From an uncultured Eubacteriales bacterium (GTDB lineage Bacteria > Bacillota > Clostridia > Oscillospirales > CAG-272): a stretch of 64,000 bases of DNA. Of the stretch, positions 1 to 8,032 are shown in pieces. The position numbers and the translations under genes were made by a program. The DNA lies in contig CAKSLU010000007.1 of the NCBI GenBank assembly GCA_934474225.1, positions 7,916 to 71,915 of the forward strand. Reading direction: 5' to 3'. Each line of letters begins with the position of its first letter. The stretch's first letter is position 1. The notes under the pieces were generated by a model, which was not told the DNA's origin, did not search any database, and saw nothing but the letters and a program-made list of their open reading frames with translations.

Positions 1-610
1 GCGGAATCAGCACATCCACATAGCCGCGGATGCTCAGCAGTGCGTCTGCGCCCGCGCGCTCGGTGCGCTCCACAAGGCAGACGCAGTCGCGCGGCAGGCC
101 GTGCGCCTCCAGCGCGTCGCCGACGACGCAGCAGATGGCGCGGCTGGAGGCGATGGCTTCCTTGCCGCCGCGCAGCACCGCCGCATTGCCGCTGCGGATG
201 CAGAGCGCCGCCGCGTCGAGCGTGACATTCGGGCGCGCCTCAAAAATCATGGCGACCATGCCGAGCGGCACGCGGCGCTCGGCAATGTGCAGCCCCGCCG
301 GGGTCGTCCAGGTCTTCTCGCCGCCGACCGGATCGTCGAGGCGTGCGAGCGCGCGCACCGCCTCCGCCATGCCGGAAAGGCGGGCGTCGGTCAGGCGCAG
401 GCGGTCGAGCATCGGCGTGGGCACGCCGTTTTCCGCCGCCGATGCGAGGTCAAGCCGGTTTGCCGCGAGAATCTCGGGACGCGCCATCTCCACGCGGTCG
501 GCGAGATCGAGCAGCACAGCGCGCCGCGTCTCGTCCGATGCGGTGTTCAGGGCGGCGGACGCCGCCTTCGCGCGCTTTTCCAGTTCCAGTATGTAATCGT
601 AGATCTCCAT
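1..610 (-). CDS. proA: Glutamate-5-semialdehyde dehydrogenase (partial, N-terminal half)
   Basis: Gamma-glutamyl phosphate reductase, the NADPH-dependent second step of proline synthesis, making glutamate-5-semialdehyde from the ProB product in the cytoplasm. About 203 residues are visible; the family is usually about 415, so the gene runs off the left edge and its catalytic Cys is outside. The ALDH-type N-terminal domain is seen, with FEARPNVT near residue 120 and SGNAAVLRGGKEAI shortly after. The ATG at 610 follows AAAGGACAAATATC, a usable ribosome binding site. It lies downstream of proB on the same strand, but 504 bp of repeats separate the two, whereas the pair is usually adjacent. Confidence 0.93.
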   Translation of the reverse strand, partial: MEIYDYILELEKRAKAASAALNTASDETRRAVLLDLADRVEMARPEILAANRLDLASAAENGVPTPMLDRLRLTDARLSGMAEAVRALARLDDPVGGEKTWTTPAGLHIAERRVPLGMVAMIFEARPNVTLDAAALCIRSGNAAVLRGGKEAIASSRAICCVVGDALEAHGLPRDCVCLVERTERAGADALLSIRGYVDVLIP

Positions 611-1114
611 GATATTTGTCCTTTGGTATGGTGTGATGGGGGAGGCTTCCCTTGGGGGAAGGCTATGTTAGAATGCGCACGGGCATGTGCACATCTTCAG
701 CCCCCCTCGGTGAGGGGGCTGTCACCGATAGGTGACTGGGGGAGTTTTTGCTTTGTACAAAACTCCTTCCGGCGCCGTTCGGCGCCACCTCCCTCACCGA
801 GGGAGGTAAAAAGATAGAATGCGTTTGGTTGCGGCGGGAGACAGACGGCGCCCTACGGTAGAAATCGTGTGCGATGAGCAAAATTACCGCTTTTCTGTAG
901 GGGCGATTCACGAATCGCCCGCTTTGCCTCAGTGGGTGCGGACCGTCGAGGACGCCGGTCCCTACAAAGTTGGTGCGTCGATTCGGCTCCCCTGTGCAAG
1001 GGGAGCTGGCGCGTAAGCGCCTGAGGGGTTGTTTCGTTGCTCTGTAACAATCCCTCCGTCGGCTCCGCCGACACCTCCCTTTACACAAGGGAGGCATGGT
1101 TTGTGCGCCGCGCC
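611..1114. repeat. Composite intergenic repeat block (R7 fragment, R8, R5, R4 variant, R6, R1)
   Basis: No gene seen. From left: an R7-like fragment near 637-665; a complete R8 element (697-812: CCCCCTC/GAGGGGG, CACC/GGTG, GGCGCC/GGCGCC and CCTCCCTC/GAGGGAGG helices); R5 (831-860); an R4 variant hairpin centred on CGATTCACGAATCG (897-921); an R6 half (938-966); and R1 (985-1095) with TGGCGCGTAAGCGCC as its second helix. The block separates proB from proA and is presumably transcribed as part of the proBA message. Confidence 0.85.
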
Positions 1115-1897
1115 TTACTTCCCCGCGGCGAAGAATGTGCCGATGGTCTTCCCGCGGAAGACATCGTACAGCTTCTCCGGGTCGGTGCCCGACATAATCA
1201 GCATCGGGATGCCCGCCGCCTCGGCAATCTGCGCGGCCAGCAGCTTTGCCTGCATGCCGCCGGTGCCCATCGCGGTGCCCGCGCCGCCCGCCGCCGCAAC
1301 CATCTCGTCGGTCACGGTCTCCACGCGCGCAATCAGCTTGGCGTCCGGGTTCTTGCGGGGGTCGCTGTCATAATAGCCGTCAATATCGGTGAGGTTGATG
1401 ATGAGGTCGGCGTGGACGACCATGCCGACATAGGCGGAAAGGCGGTCGTTGCCGCCGAACTCCAGCTCATAGCAGGAAATCGGGTCATTCTCGTTGATAA
1501 TCGGCACGCAGCCCATCGAGAGCAGCTCCGAGAAGGTGTCCTCGGCGGCGGCGCGGCGGTCGGGATTGTCAATGACGTCGCGGGTGAGCAGCAGCTGCGC
1601 GACGGTGTAGCCGAACAGCGAAAAGAACTTGCCGTAAATCTTCATGATCTCGTTCTGCCCGATGGCGGCAAGCGCCTGCTTCTCCCGCGTGCAGGTGGGG
1701 CGGTGGAAATTGATCTTCGCCGTGCCCGCCTGCACCGCGCCGGAGGAGACGAGGATGATCTCGCGCCCCTCGTTCTTGAGGTCGGACAGGACGCGCGCCA
1801 GCGTCTCGAGGCGGTACAGGTTCAGCTTGCCGGTGTCGTGCGTCATGGTGGAGGAACCGATCTTCACCACGATGCGCTTGTACTTTTGCGTATCCAT
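1115..1897 (-). CDS. proB: Glutamate 5-kinase, short form without PUA domain
   Basis: First enzyme of proline synthesis; phosphorylates the glutamate gamma-carboxyl with ATP. The 260-residue protein is one amino-acid-kinase domain: IVVKIGSSTMT at the N-terminus, LVSSGAVQAG near residue 50, INENDPIS near 140, GGNDRLSA near 150 and GTGGMQAK near 217, which is the nucleotide/substrate site pattern. The C-terminal PUA domain of the E. coli enzyme (367 residues) is absent, as is common in Clostridia. The ATG at 1897 follows CGGAGAAAATACAAG. It is first in the minus-strand proB-proA unit, with a promoter at 1966-1994. Confidence 0.95.
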   Translation of the reverse strand: MDTQKYKRIVVKIGSSTMTHDTGKLNLYRLETLARVLSDLKNEGREIILVSSGAVQAGTAKINFHRPTCTREKQALAAIGQNEIMKIYGKFFSLFGYTVAQLLLTRDVIDNPDRRAAAEDTFSELLSMGCVPIINENDPISCYELEFGGNDRLSAYVGMVVHADLIINLTDIDGYYDSDPRKNPDAKLIARVETVTDEMVAAAGGAGTAMGTGGMQAKLLAAQIAEAAGIPMLIMSGTDPEKLYDVFRGKTIGTFFAAGK

Positions 1898-1931
1898 TCT
1901 TGTATTTTCTCCGATTTTTTAAGCAAAACTC

Positions 1932-1960
1932 TTTAATTGTGCTTAAATCTATAGTATAAT
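1932..1960 (+). promoter_or_regulatory. Promoter for zapA/U32 operon
   Basis: TTTAAT (1932-1937), 17 bp spacer, TATAAT (1955-1960). zapA starts 52 bp further on. It overlaps the divergent proB control region. Confidence 0.65.
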
Positions 1961-1965
1961 ATGAT

Positions 1966-1994
1966 ATTATAAAGCAACTCTGCGCAAATTGCAA
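1966..1994 (-). promoter_or_regulatory. Promoter for proBA
   Basis: On the minus strand TTGCAA (1994-1989), 17 bp spacer, TATAAT (1971-1966), about 70 bp before the proB start. It is back to back with the zapA promoter, so the two units share a compact AT-rich control region. Confidence 0.65.
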
Positions 1995-2011
1995 GGGAAA
2001 AAGGATTTATC

Positions 2012-2335
2012 ATGAAACAGAAATATACCATCACCCTCCTCGACCTGCCGGTCAGCGTGGTCAGCGACGAGGACGAAGACACCGTAAACGCGCTGGCAGC
2101 CGAACTCAATGAAAAACTCCAGGCGGCGCTCTGGAAGTCGCGCCAGGTCTCCAAGACCGAGGCGGCGCTCTTCTGCGCGCTGGACGCCTTCTCGGAGGCG
2201 AAGACCCTCGCCGAGAAGCTGAACCGCGCCGAGGCGCAACTGGAGCTGTACACCGCCAACCTCGCCCGCATGAAGGAAGAGAACGATAAACTCACCGCGC
2301 GCGTGGACGCGCTGGAAGCCCGCCGCCGCAAATGA
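2012..2335 (+). CDS. zapA: Cell division protein ZapA
   Basis: Small cytoplasmic FtsZ-associated protein that promotes FtsZ bundling at the Z ring. The 107 residues fit the family: an N-terminal beta/alpha head (KQKYTITLLDLPVSVVSDED, then VNALAAELNEKL) followed by a long helix with heptad character up to ARVDALEARRRK. The ATG at 2012 follows AAAAAGGATTTATC. The stop overlaps the U32 peptidase start (ATGA, 2332-2335), so the two are translationally coupled; the pair is a common Clostridia arrangement. Confidence 0.85.
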   Translation: MKQKYTITLLDLPVSVVSDEDEDTVNALAAELNEKLQAALWKSRQVSKTEAALFCALDAFSEAKTLAEKLNRAEAQLELYTANLARMKEENDKLTARVDALEARRRK

Positions 2336-4329
2336 GAGACGGACTGCCCGAGCTGCTTGCACCCGCGGGCGGCTTTGACGCGCTGGAGGCGGCGATTGAG
2401 GCGGGCGCGGACGCGGTCTACTTCGGCGGCGAAAGTTTCGGTGCGCGTGCCTTTGCGAAAAATTTCAGCCGCGACGAGATTGCCGCGGCGGCAAAGCTCT
2501 GCCGCGCCTATGGCGTGAAGAGCTATGTCACGCTCAACACGCTGGTGTTTGACCGCGAGATGCAGGACATGCTTGCCTACGCCGCCTTTCTTGAAGAGGC
2601 GGGCGTGGACGCGCTGATCATCGCCGACATGGGCGCGGCGGCGCTGATTCGGGAGAAGATTCCGACCATGCAGCTGCACGCCAGCACCCAATTTTCGGGG
2701 CACAACACCGACGCGGCGCGGTTTCTCGCGGCGCACGGCTTTTCCCGCATGGTTGCCGCGCGCGAACTGTCACGCGAGAACCTCACCGCGCTCTGCAAAG
2801 CGTCGCCTATCGAGATTGAGACCTTCATCCACGGCGCGCTCTGCGTCTGCCACAGCGGACAATGCCTCTTCAGCAGCATGGTGGGCGGGCGCAGCGGCAA
2901 CCGCGGCATGTGCGCACAGCCCTGCCGCCTGCCCGACGCGCACGGGAATTACCCGCTCAGCCTAAAGGATTTGTCGATGGCAGCCCGCATCCCCGAGCTG
3001 CTCTCCACCGGCGCAGCCTCGCTCAAAATCGAGGGGCGCATGAAAGCGCCGGAATATGTCTTCGGCGTGACGAAGATTTACCGCCGCCTGCTCGACGAGC
3101 GGCGGCGCGCGACGCCGGACGAGGAGCGCGAGCTTGCGGAGATTTTCTCGCGCAGCGGCTTCACCACCGGCTATTTCGACGGCAAAATCTCGTCGTCCAT
3201 GCTCGGCGTGCGCCGCGCGGACGACAAGGAAAACAGCCGCGCGCAGACCCCCTTTGCGGGGCTGCAGAAGAAGCTGCCGCTCACGCTGTCGGCAACGCTG
3301 CGGCGGGACGAGCCGTTCACCCTGACGGTGACGGGCGCGCGCGGGCGCGTGACGGTGACAGGCGGCGTGCCCGAGGCGGCGCGCACCGCCCCGCTCGACG
3401 CGGCGGCACTGGAAAAGAACCTCGCAAAGCTCGGCGGCACGTCCTACTTTGCCGAAAAAATCGACATCGACCTCGACGACGGGCTGATTCTGCGCGTGAG
3501 CGAAATCAACGCCCTGCGCCGTGCCGCGCTGGATACCTACGCGGCGCTCGGCGAGCGGGAACATATCGCGCGCGCCGACTTTACGCCGAAAAAGTGCGCA
3601 AAGGAAGATACCGCCGCGCGCACGGCGCTCGTGATGCGCGCGGAGAACCTGCCCGCAGAGGATGCGTTCTACGACTTTTTTGACCTGGTGTTTCTGCCGC
3701 TTGCCGAGTACCTCGGCGGCGACTTTCCGCGCGTCCTCGGCGTGGCGCTGCCCGGCGTGATTCCGGACAGTGAACGCGAAAACGTGCTTGCCGATCTGAG
3801 GGACGCCTACGCCCGCGGCGCGCGGCACGCGCTCTGCGGCAACTACGGGCACCTCGACCTCTGCCGCGCGGCGGGGCTTGTGCCGCACGGCGACTTCCGC
3901 CTGAATGTGACAAACGGCGAGGCGGCGGCGTTCGCGCTGGCAAACGGTTTTGCAGACCTTATTCTCTCGCCCGAGCTGTCGGCGGCGCAGATCCGCGACA
4001 TCGGCGGGCGCGTGCGCGCCGTGGTGTACGGCAGGGTGCCGCTGATGCTGCTGGAAAAGTGCGCGGCAAAAGAGACCTCCGGCTGCGCCGCCTGCGCGGA
4101 CGACCACGCCGCGCTTGTTGACCGGCGGCACAAGCGGTTCCCGATTCTGCGGGAAGCGCCGCACCGCAACATTCTCTTCAATTGTGTGCCGACCTACGCG
4201 GCGGAGAATCCGCCGCCCGGCGGACAGCATTTCATCTTTTCCACCGAGCGCCCGGCGGAGATTTTGCGCGTGCTCGACGCCTACCGTCGCCGTCTTCCCC
4301 CCGCCGGGGAGATCCGAAGGTTGAAATAG
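2332..4329 (+). CDS. U32 family peptidase / 23S rRNA hydroxylation-type protein
   Basis: 665 residues, close to E. coli RlhA/YdcP (about 650), a U32 member needed for a 23S rRNA cytidine hydroxylation; other members are annotated as collagenase-like proteases. The N-terminal TIM-barrel half starts PELLAPAGGFDALEAAIEAG and has DAVYFGGESFGARAFAKNFS. The U32 signature ETFIHGALCVCHSGQCLFSS lies near residues 164-183, followed by GNRGMCAQPCR, so a Cys-rich centre is intact. The C-terminal half fits the collagenase-like accessory region and has a further CxxC (SGCAACAD). It overlaps the zapA stop by 4 bp. Whether it is a protease or an RNA-modification factor cannot be told from sequence. Confidence 0.88.
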   Translation: MRDGLPELLAPAGGFDALEAAIEAGADAVYFGGESFGARAFAKNFSRDEIAAAAKLCRAYGVKSYVTLNTLVFDREMQDMLAYAAFLEEAGVDALIIADMGAAALIREKIPTMQLHASTQFSGHNTDAARFLAAHGFSRMVAARELSRENLTALCKASPIEIETFIHGALCVCHSGQCLFSSMVGGRSGNRGMCAQPCRLPDAHGNYPLSLKDLSMAARIPELLSTGAASLKIEGRMKAPEYVFGVTKIYRRLLDERRRATPDEERELAEIFSRSGFTTGYFDGKISSSMLGVRRADDKENSRAQTPFAGLQKKLPLTLSATLRRDEPFTLTVTGARGRVTVTGGVPEAARTAPLDAAALEKNLAKLGGTSYFAEKIDIDLDDGLILRVSEINALRRAALDTYAALGEREHIARADFTPKKCAKEDTAARTALVMRAENLPAEDAFYDFFDLVFLPLAEYLGGDFPRVLGVALPGVIPDSERENVLADLRDAYARGARHALCGNYGHLDLCRAAGLVPHGDFRLNVTNGEAAAFALANGFADLILSPELSAAQIRDIGGRVRAVVYGRVPLMLLEKCAAKETSGCAACADDHAALVDRRHKRFPILREAPHRNILFNCVPTYAAENPPPGGQHFIFSTERPAEILRVLDAYRRRLPPAGEIRRLK

Positions 4330-4334
4330 GGTGA

Positions 4335-4475
4335 GGCTTCCCTTGGGGGAAGCTGTCGCCGTAGGCGACTGATGAGGGATTGATGCAAGCAAAGCATCGC
4401 ACTGTGCTGTGCCTGCTGCCTGCATGCCCTCATCCGTCACGCTTCGCGTGCCACCTTCCCCAACGGGGAAGGCTT
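4335..4475. repeat. R7 structured repeat
   Basis: Begins GGCTTCCCTTGGGGGAAGC, then TGTCGCCGTAGGCGACTGA, a GATGAGGGAT arm that can pair with CCCTCATC about 60 nt downstream, a GTCACGCTTCGCGTGCC-type hairpin, and ends CCTTCCCCAACGGGGAAGG. This is the five-helix order of R1 and R8 with different sequences. It fills the gap between the U32 gene and maf. Confidence 0.8.
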
Positions 4476-4503
4476 GAATCGACTGCGCACGAAAGGAGTC
4501 CAC

Positions 4504-5109
4504 ATGAAACTTTATCTTGCATCCGGCTCGCCGCGCAGGCGGGAGATTCTCGACCTCATGCGCCTTCCCTACGAAGTTTTCCCCGCCGACGCGGACGAAA
4601 CGCTTGACGCAGGTATCGGCATGGAGGCGGCGGGACGCCTGCTTGCCACCCGCAAGGCGGAGGCTGCCGCCACGCGCCTTACCGCCGCGGGGCGCGCCGA
4701 CGCGGACGCGCTGATTCTCGCGGCGGACACATTGGTCTACCTCGACGGCGCACCGCTCGGCAAACCGCACACCGAGGACGAGGCAGCAGCCATGCTCCGC
4801 GCCCTCTCGGGCAGGCGGCACTATGTCTGCACCGGCGTCTGCCTGCTGGCAGGCGGCACTGCGCACGCCGCCGCGGATGTGACCGCCGTCACGATGCGCG
4901 CCTACGGCGAGGACGAGGTGCGCGCCTATGTCGCCACCGGCGAACCGCTGGACAAGGCGGGCGCCTACGGCATCCAGGGCATCGGCGCGGTGCTCGTGGA
5001 GAAAATCGACGGCGACTTTTTCACCGTCATGGGGCTGCCGCCGCGCATTGTATACAGTCTGCTCCGGGAGACCGGTTATCCTTACTTTGACCTGCTGAAA
5101 GGACACTGA
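4504..5109 (+). CDS. maf: Maf family nucleoside triphosphate pyrophosphatase
   Basis: House-cleaning enzyme hydrolysing non-canonical or modified nucleoside triphosphates (dTTP/UTP-type for YhdE-like members) to monophosphates. 201 residues, normal for Maf. It opens with LYLASGSPRRREIL, the family signature; AADTLVYLDGAPLGKP near residue 75 holds the catalytic Asp; DKAGAYGIQG near 155 and GDFFTVMGLPP near 178 are also diagnostic. An upstream in-frame ATG (4474) is rejected because 4504 has GAAAGGAGT at good spacing and starts at the conserved N-terminus. Its place just before mreB is the usual one. Confidence 0.93.
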   Translation: MKLYLASGSPRRREILDLMRLPYEVFPADADETLDAGIGMEAAGRLLATRKAEAAATRLTAAGRADADALILAADTLVYLDGAPLGKPHTEDEAAAMLRALSGRRHYVCTGVCLLAGGTAHAAADVTAVTMRAYGEDEVRAYVATGEPLDKAGAYGIQGIGAVLVEKIDGDFFTVMGLPPRIVYSLLRETGYPYFDLLKGH

Positions 5110-5115
5110 ACCGCC

Positions 5116-6150
5116 ATGAATCTGAATCTCTCCAAAGTCAACATGTCGAAGAGCCTCGGCATTGACCTCGGTACTTCCAATACGCTCATTTACCTCGCGG
5201 GCAAGGGCATCGTGCTGCAGGAGCCGTCCGTGGCTGCCATCAACAGCCGCTCGATGCAGGTGCTGGAGGTGGGCGACGCGGCGGGGCTGATGGTCGGCAA
5301 GACCGGCGGCGAACAGCTTGCCTTCCGCCCCATCAAGGACGGCGTCATTGCCGACTTTGATGTCACTGTGGACATGCTCGGCAAGTTCATCCGCAAGGTG
5401 ACCGGCCCCATCTTCCTCAACCGCCCGAAGGTGGCGGTCTGCGTGCCGCTGGGGCTGACCGGCGTGGAGCGCCGCGCCTTTGAGGATGCGGCGGGCGGCG
5501 CGGGCGCGCGCAGCGTCACGCTGATCGAAGCGCCGATTGCCGCCGCCATCGGCGCTGGCATCAAAATCGGCGCGCCGCGCGGCAGCTTTATCATCGACAT
5601 CGGCGGCGGCACCACCGAGGTCGCCACGGTTTCGCTCGGCGGCATCGTCGCCTCCGCCTCGGTGCGCGCGGCGTCCGCCAAGATGGACGACGCCATCATG
5701 CTGTACATCAAGCGGCGCTACAATGTGGGCATCAGCCCGAAGACCGCCGAGGCGCTCAAACTGCGCATCGGCTCGGTGCACCCGCAGGCCGATTCGGGCG
5801 CGATGGAGGTGCGCGGCAAGAACCTCGCCAGCGGCCTCCCCGTCACGCTGAATGTGACCAGCGGCGATGTGCGCGACGCCGTGGGCGATGTGATGGAGCA
5901 GATTCTCGACTGCATCCGCGCGGTGCTCGAGAAGACCCCGCCCGAACTCTGCGCCGACATCTACGACCGCGGCATTCTGCTGACCGGCGGTGGCGCGTCG
6001 CTGCGCGGGCTGCCCGTGCTGCTCTCGCAGATCACCGGCATCCGCGTCACGGTGGCGGAGCGCCCGCTGCAGACCTGCGCGCTCGGCCTCGGCCGCTTTG
6101 TCGAGCACCCCGAGCGATACCCGTACCTCACGCAGTATAAGACAAGGTAA
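5116..6150 (+). CDS. mreB: Rod shape-determining protein MreB
   Basis: Bacterial actin homologue; membrane-associated filaments that orient the elongation machinery (MreCD, RodA, PBP2). 344 residues, normal. Actin-fold signatures: IDLGTSNTLIY (phosphate 1, near residue 14), IIDIGGGTTEVA (phosphate 2, near 158) and LLTGGGASLRGLP (adenosine motif, near 290). The ATG at 5116, after GAAAGGACACTG, was kept; an internal ATG at 5143 also fits and would remove 9 residues, but has no clear ribosome site. It lies 6 bp after maf and heads mreBCD-PBP2, with 184 bp of repeats before mreC. Confidence 0.95.
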   Translation: MNLNLSKVNMSKSLGIDLGTSNTLIYLAGKGIVLQEPSVAAINSRSMQVLEVGDAAGLMVGKTGGEQLAFRPIKDGVIADFDVTVDMLGKFIRKVTGPIFLNRPKVAVCVPLGLTGVERRAFEDAAGGAGARSVTLIEAPIAAAIGAGIKIGAPRGSFIIDIGGGTTEVATVSLGGIVASASVRAASAKMDDAIMLYIKRRYNVGISPKTAEALKLRIGSVHPQADSGAMEVRGKNLASGLPVTLNVTSGDVRDAVGDVMEQILDCIRAVLEKTPPELCADIYDRGILLTGGGASLRGLPVLLSQITGIRVTVAERPLQTCALGLGRFVEHPERYPYLTQYKTR

Positions 6151-6158
6151 AGCGGGAC

Positions 6159-6278
6159 GCGGCGGGAGCGAGCCCCCGCCCTACGGTACAATTTTTTGCA
6201 AACCGGTAGGGGTCGGCGCCCTCGACGACCCGTTTTACTGCGGCGGCGACGGACCGTCGGGGACGCCGGTCCCTACAG
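6159..6278. repeat. R5 and paired R6 modules inside the mre operon
   Basis: R5 hairpin (6159-6188, GGCGGG/CCCGCC ending CCCTACGG), then R6 left half (6205-6232, GGTAGGGGTCGGCG start) and its inverted partner (6251-6278, ending GGTCCCTACAG). No promoter or terminator is seen, so the repeats are probably carried in the mreB-mreC message. Confidence 0.8.
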
Positions 6279-6334
6279 GTTTGTGCGCCTTTTGCACCAA
6301 CCATCCTCTCAAATTTTCCCGAAAGGAGTCGCGC

Positions 6335-7219
6335 ATGAACGGCTTTTTCAGAAGCAAAACCTTTATCGTCATTCTCACGCTGCTCGTGATCCTCGGCGGC
6401 GTGCCCGCCATCCTCGGCGCGATGGGACAGGGCGATGTCGTGCGCGACGCCGCCGTATCCCTGCTCACGCCGCTGCGGCGCGGCGCCTACGCCGTGGGCG
6501 ACGCATTTCGCGGCTACGGCGAATATTTCACCGAATTTGACCGGCTGAAAGCCGAAAACGAGGCGCTCGCCGACGCGCTTGCCGACGCCGAGAGCAAGCT
6601 CTCGGACGCGCGCCTGCTCGCCGACGAAAACGAGTGGATGCGCGCCTACCTCGGCATCAAGCGCCTGCACACCGACTTCACCTTCTGCGACGCCAACCTC
6701 ATCGGCAGAGAGGCGGGCACCTACATGACCGCCTTCACACTGGACCGCGGGAGCGGCGCGCAGGTGACCGTCGGCATGCCCGTCGTCACGGCGGACGGCG
6801 TCTGCGGCAGAGTGACCGAGGTGGGGCGCACCTTCTGCCGCGTCTCCACCATTCTGTCCTACGACTCCTCCATCGGCGCTTATGTCGAGCGGAGCGGCGA
6901 GGTCGGCATCGTCTGCGGCGACTTTGCGCGCGGCAAAGACGGCGAATGCCTTCTGCGCTACCTGCCGTTTGACGCCGATGTCGAAGTCGGCGACCGCATC
7001 ATTTCCAGCGGGCTCGGCAGCGTGTACCCGCGCGGGCTGGTCATCGGCGAGGTCACCGAGGTCACGGGCGACGCCTACGACCATACGAAGACCGCCGTGG
7101 TGCGTCCCGCCGCCGACCTCGCAGGCCTCACGCGCGTGATGATCCTCACGGGCTACGATGTCTACACGGAAAAGCCCGCCGAAACGGCGGAAACGGACGA
7201 GACAAAAGCGGCGGATTAA
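6335..7219 (+). CDS. mreC: Rod shape-determining protein MreC
   Basis: Bitopic membrane protein linking MreB to MreD and the class B PBP and activating PBP2. 294 residues: short cytoplasmic tail, one membrane segment at about residues 8-30 (TFIVILTLLVILGGVPAILG), a coiled coil at about 65-105 (LKAENEALADALADAESKL) and the beta-rich extracytoplasmic MreC domain (about 120-275) with RGSGAQVTVGMPVV and DRIISSGLGSVYPRGL. The C-terminal tail is acidic and low complexity (EKPAETAETDETKAAD). The start at 6335 follows GAAAGGAGTCGCGC; reading further upstream in frame runs into repeat DNA. Confidence 0.93.
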   Translation: MNGFFRSKTFIVILTLLVILGGVPAILGAMGQGDVVRDAAVSLLTPLRRGAYAVGDAFRGYGEYFTEFDRLKAENEALADALADAESKLSDARLLADENEWMRAYLGIKRLHTDFTFCDANLIGREAGTYMTAFTLDRGSGAQVTVGMPVVTADGVCGRVTEVGRTFCRVSTILSYDSSIGAYVERSGEVGIVCGDFARGKDGECLLRYLPFDADVEVGDRIISSGLGSVYPRGLVIGEVTEVTGDAYDHTKTAVVRPAADLAGLTRVMILTGYDVYTEKPAETAETDETKAAD

Positions 7220-7232
7220 GGCGCGCCGTTTC

Positions 7233-7447
7233 GGCTCCCCTGTGCAAGGGGTGAGCTGTCCGAGACGCGCAGCGTCTCGCGGAGTTTTTCTTCGTCGGCT
7301 GAACACCGACGATTTCGCGATGCGAAACCGAAAAACATCCTGACCGTCAGCGCCTGAGGGGTTGTTTCGTGCTTTTACAATCTGCTTTGCTTTGTAACAA
7401 TCCCTCCGGCATGCTCCGCATGCCACCTCCCTTTACACAAGGGAGGC
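7233..7447. repeat. R1 element carrying an R2 insert, between mreC and mreD
   Basis: R1 ends GGCTCCCCTGTGCAAGGGG (left) and CACAAGGGAGGC (right), with the P4 helix GGCATGCTCCGCATGCC. The left-arm hairpin is replaced by GAGACGCGCAGCGTCTC plus an R2 core (7282-7339) with arms GAGTTTTTC/GAAAAACATC and inner hairpins CGTCGG/CCGACG and TTTCGC/GCGAAA. Confidence 0.85.
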
Positions 7448-7474
7448 TTAATTTCCACCGAAAGGAGCGACGCC

Positions 7475-8002
7475 ATGCCGCGCAAGATTCACCTGCCGAA
7501 AACCGACCTTGTCAAAGCGGTCGTCTACGCCGCCGTCGGCATTCTGCTCCTGCTGTTTTCCACCGCCTTTCTCCCGGCAACGCGGTGGGCAGTCGTCACA
7601 CCGAACCTGCTCGTCGCCATGATTTCGCTCCTCGCCTACTATGAGGGCGCGGGCTATGCCGGGGTCTTCGGCGTGCTCCTCGGCGCGCTTGCCGCGGGCA
7701 TCACCGGGCGCGGCGCACTGCTGTCCCCCTTCTTCTACGGCGCGTTTGCGCTGCTCTGCGCAAGGCTCTATGAGAGCTTTTTCGTGCGCAACTTCTTCGC
7801 CTGGCTCAGCTACACGGCGGCAGGCCTTGCCGTCACCGGGCTGTACGGGCTGTTTTACGCCGTCTCGGCATGGGACATGCCGCTCGACGCCGCGCTGCTC
7901 CGCGACGCGCTCGGCACCTTTCTCCTCTCCCTTGTGCTGTCCCTCCCGCTCTATCGCTTTTTCGGTTTCCTGCGCAGAAAAACCGACCTGAAACTCGGAT
8001 AA
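7475..8002 (+). CDS. mreD: Rod shape-determining protein MreD
   Basis: Integral membrane partner of MreC and PBP2 in the elongasome. 175 residues, typical. About five hydrophobic segments are visible (for example AVVYAAVGILLLLFSTAFL near 15-33, VTPNLLVAMISLLAYY, FGVLLGALAAGITG, LAVTGLYGLFYAV, LGTFLLSLVLSLPLY) with a basic C-terminus RRKTDLKLG. MreD is poorly conserved; the call rests on topology, length and position between mreC and PBP2. The start has GAAAGGAGCGACGCC upstream. Confidence 0.88.
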   Translation: MPRKIHLPKTDLVKAVVYAAVGILLLLFSTAFLPATRWAVVTPNLLVAMISLLAYYEGAGYAGVFGVLLGALAAGITGRGALLSPFFYGAFALLCARLYESFFVRNFFAWLSYTAAGLAVTGLYGLFYAVSAWDMPLDAALLRDALGTFLLSLVLSLPLYRFFGFLRRKTDLKLG

Positions 8003-8032
8003 TCCCCCGCATTTTGCAGAAAGGAGCCAAAC

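Noticed and set aside
5143..5151. Alternative MreB start at the internal ATG
   Set aside because: Possible, but 5116 has a better ribosome site (GAAAGGA); difference is 9 residues.
2962..6108. Very long antisense open frames (for example 2962-6108, 7448-10213, 10985-13828, 19914-22514, 27126-29759)
   Set aside because: Antisense shadows of well-supported GC-rich genes, rich in Arg/His/Ala and without recognisable domains.
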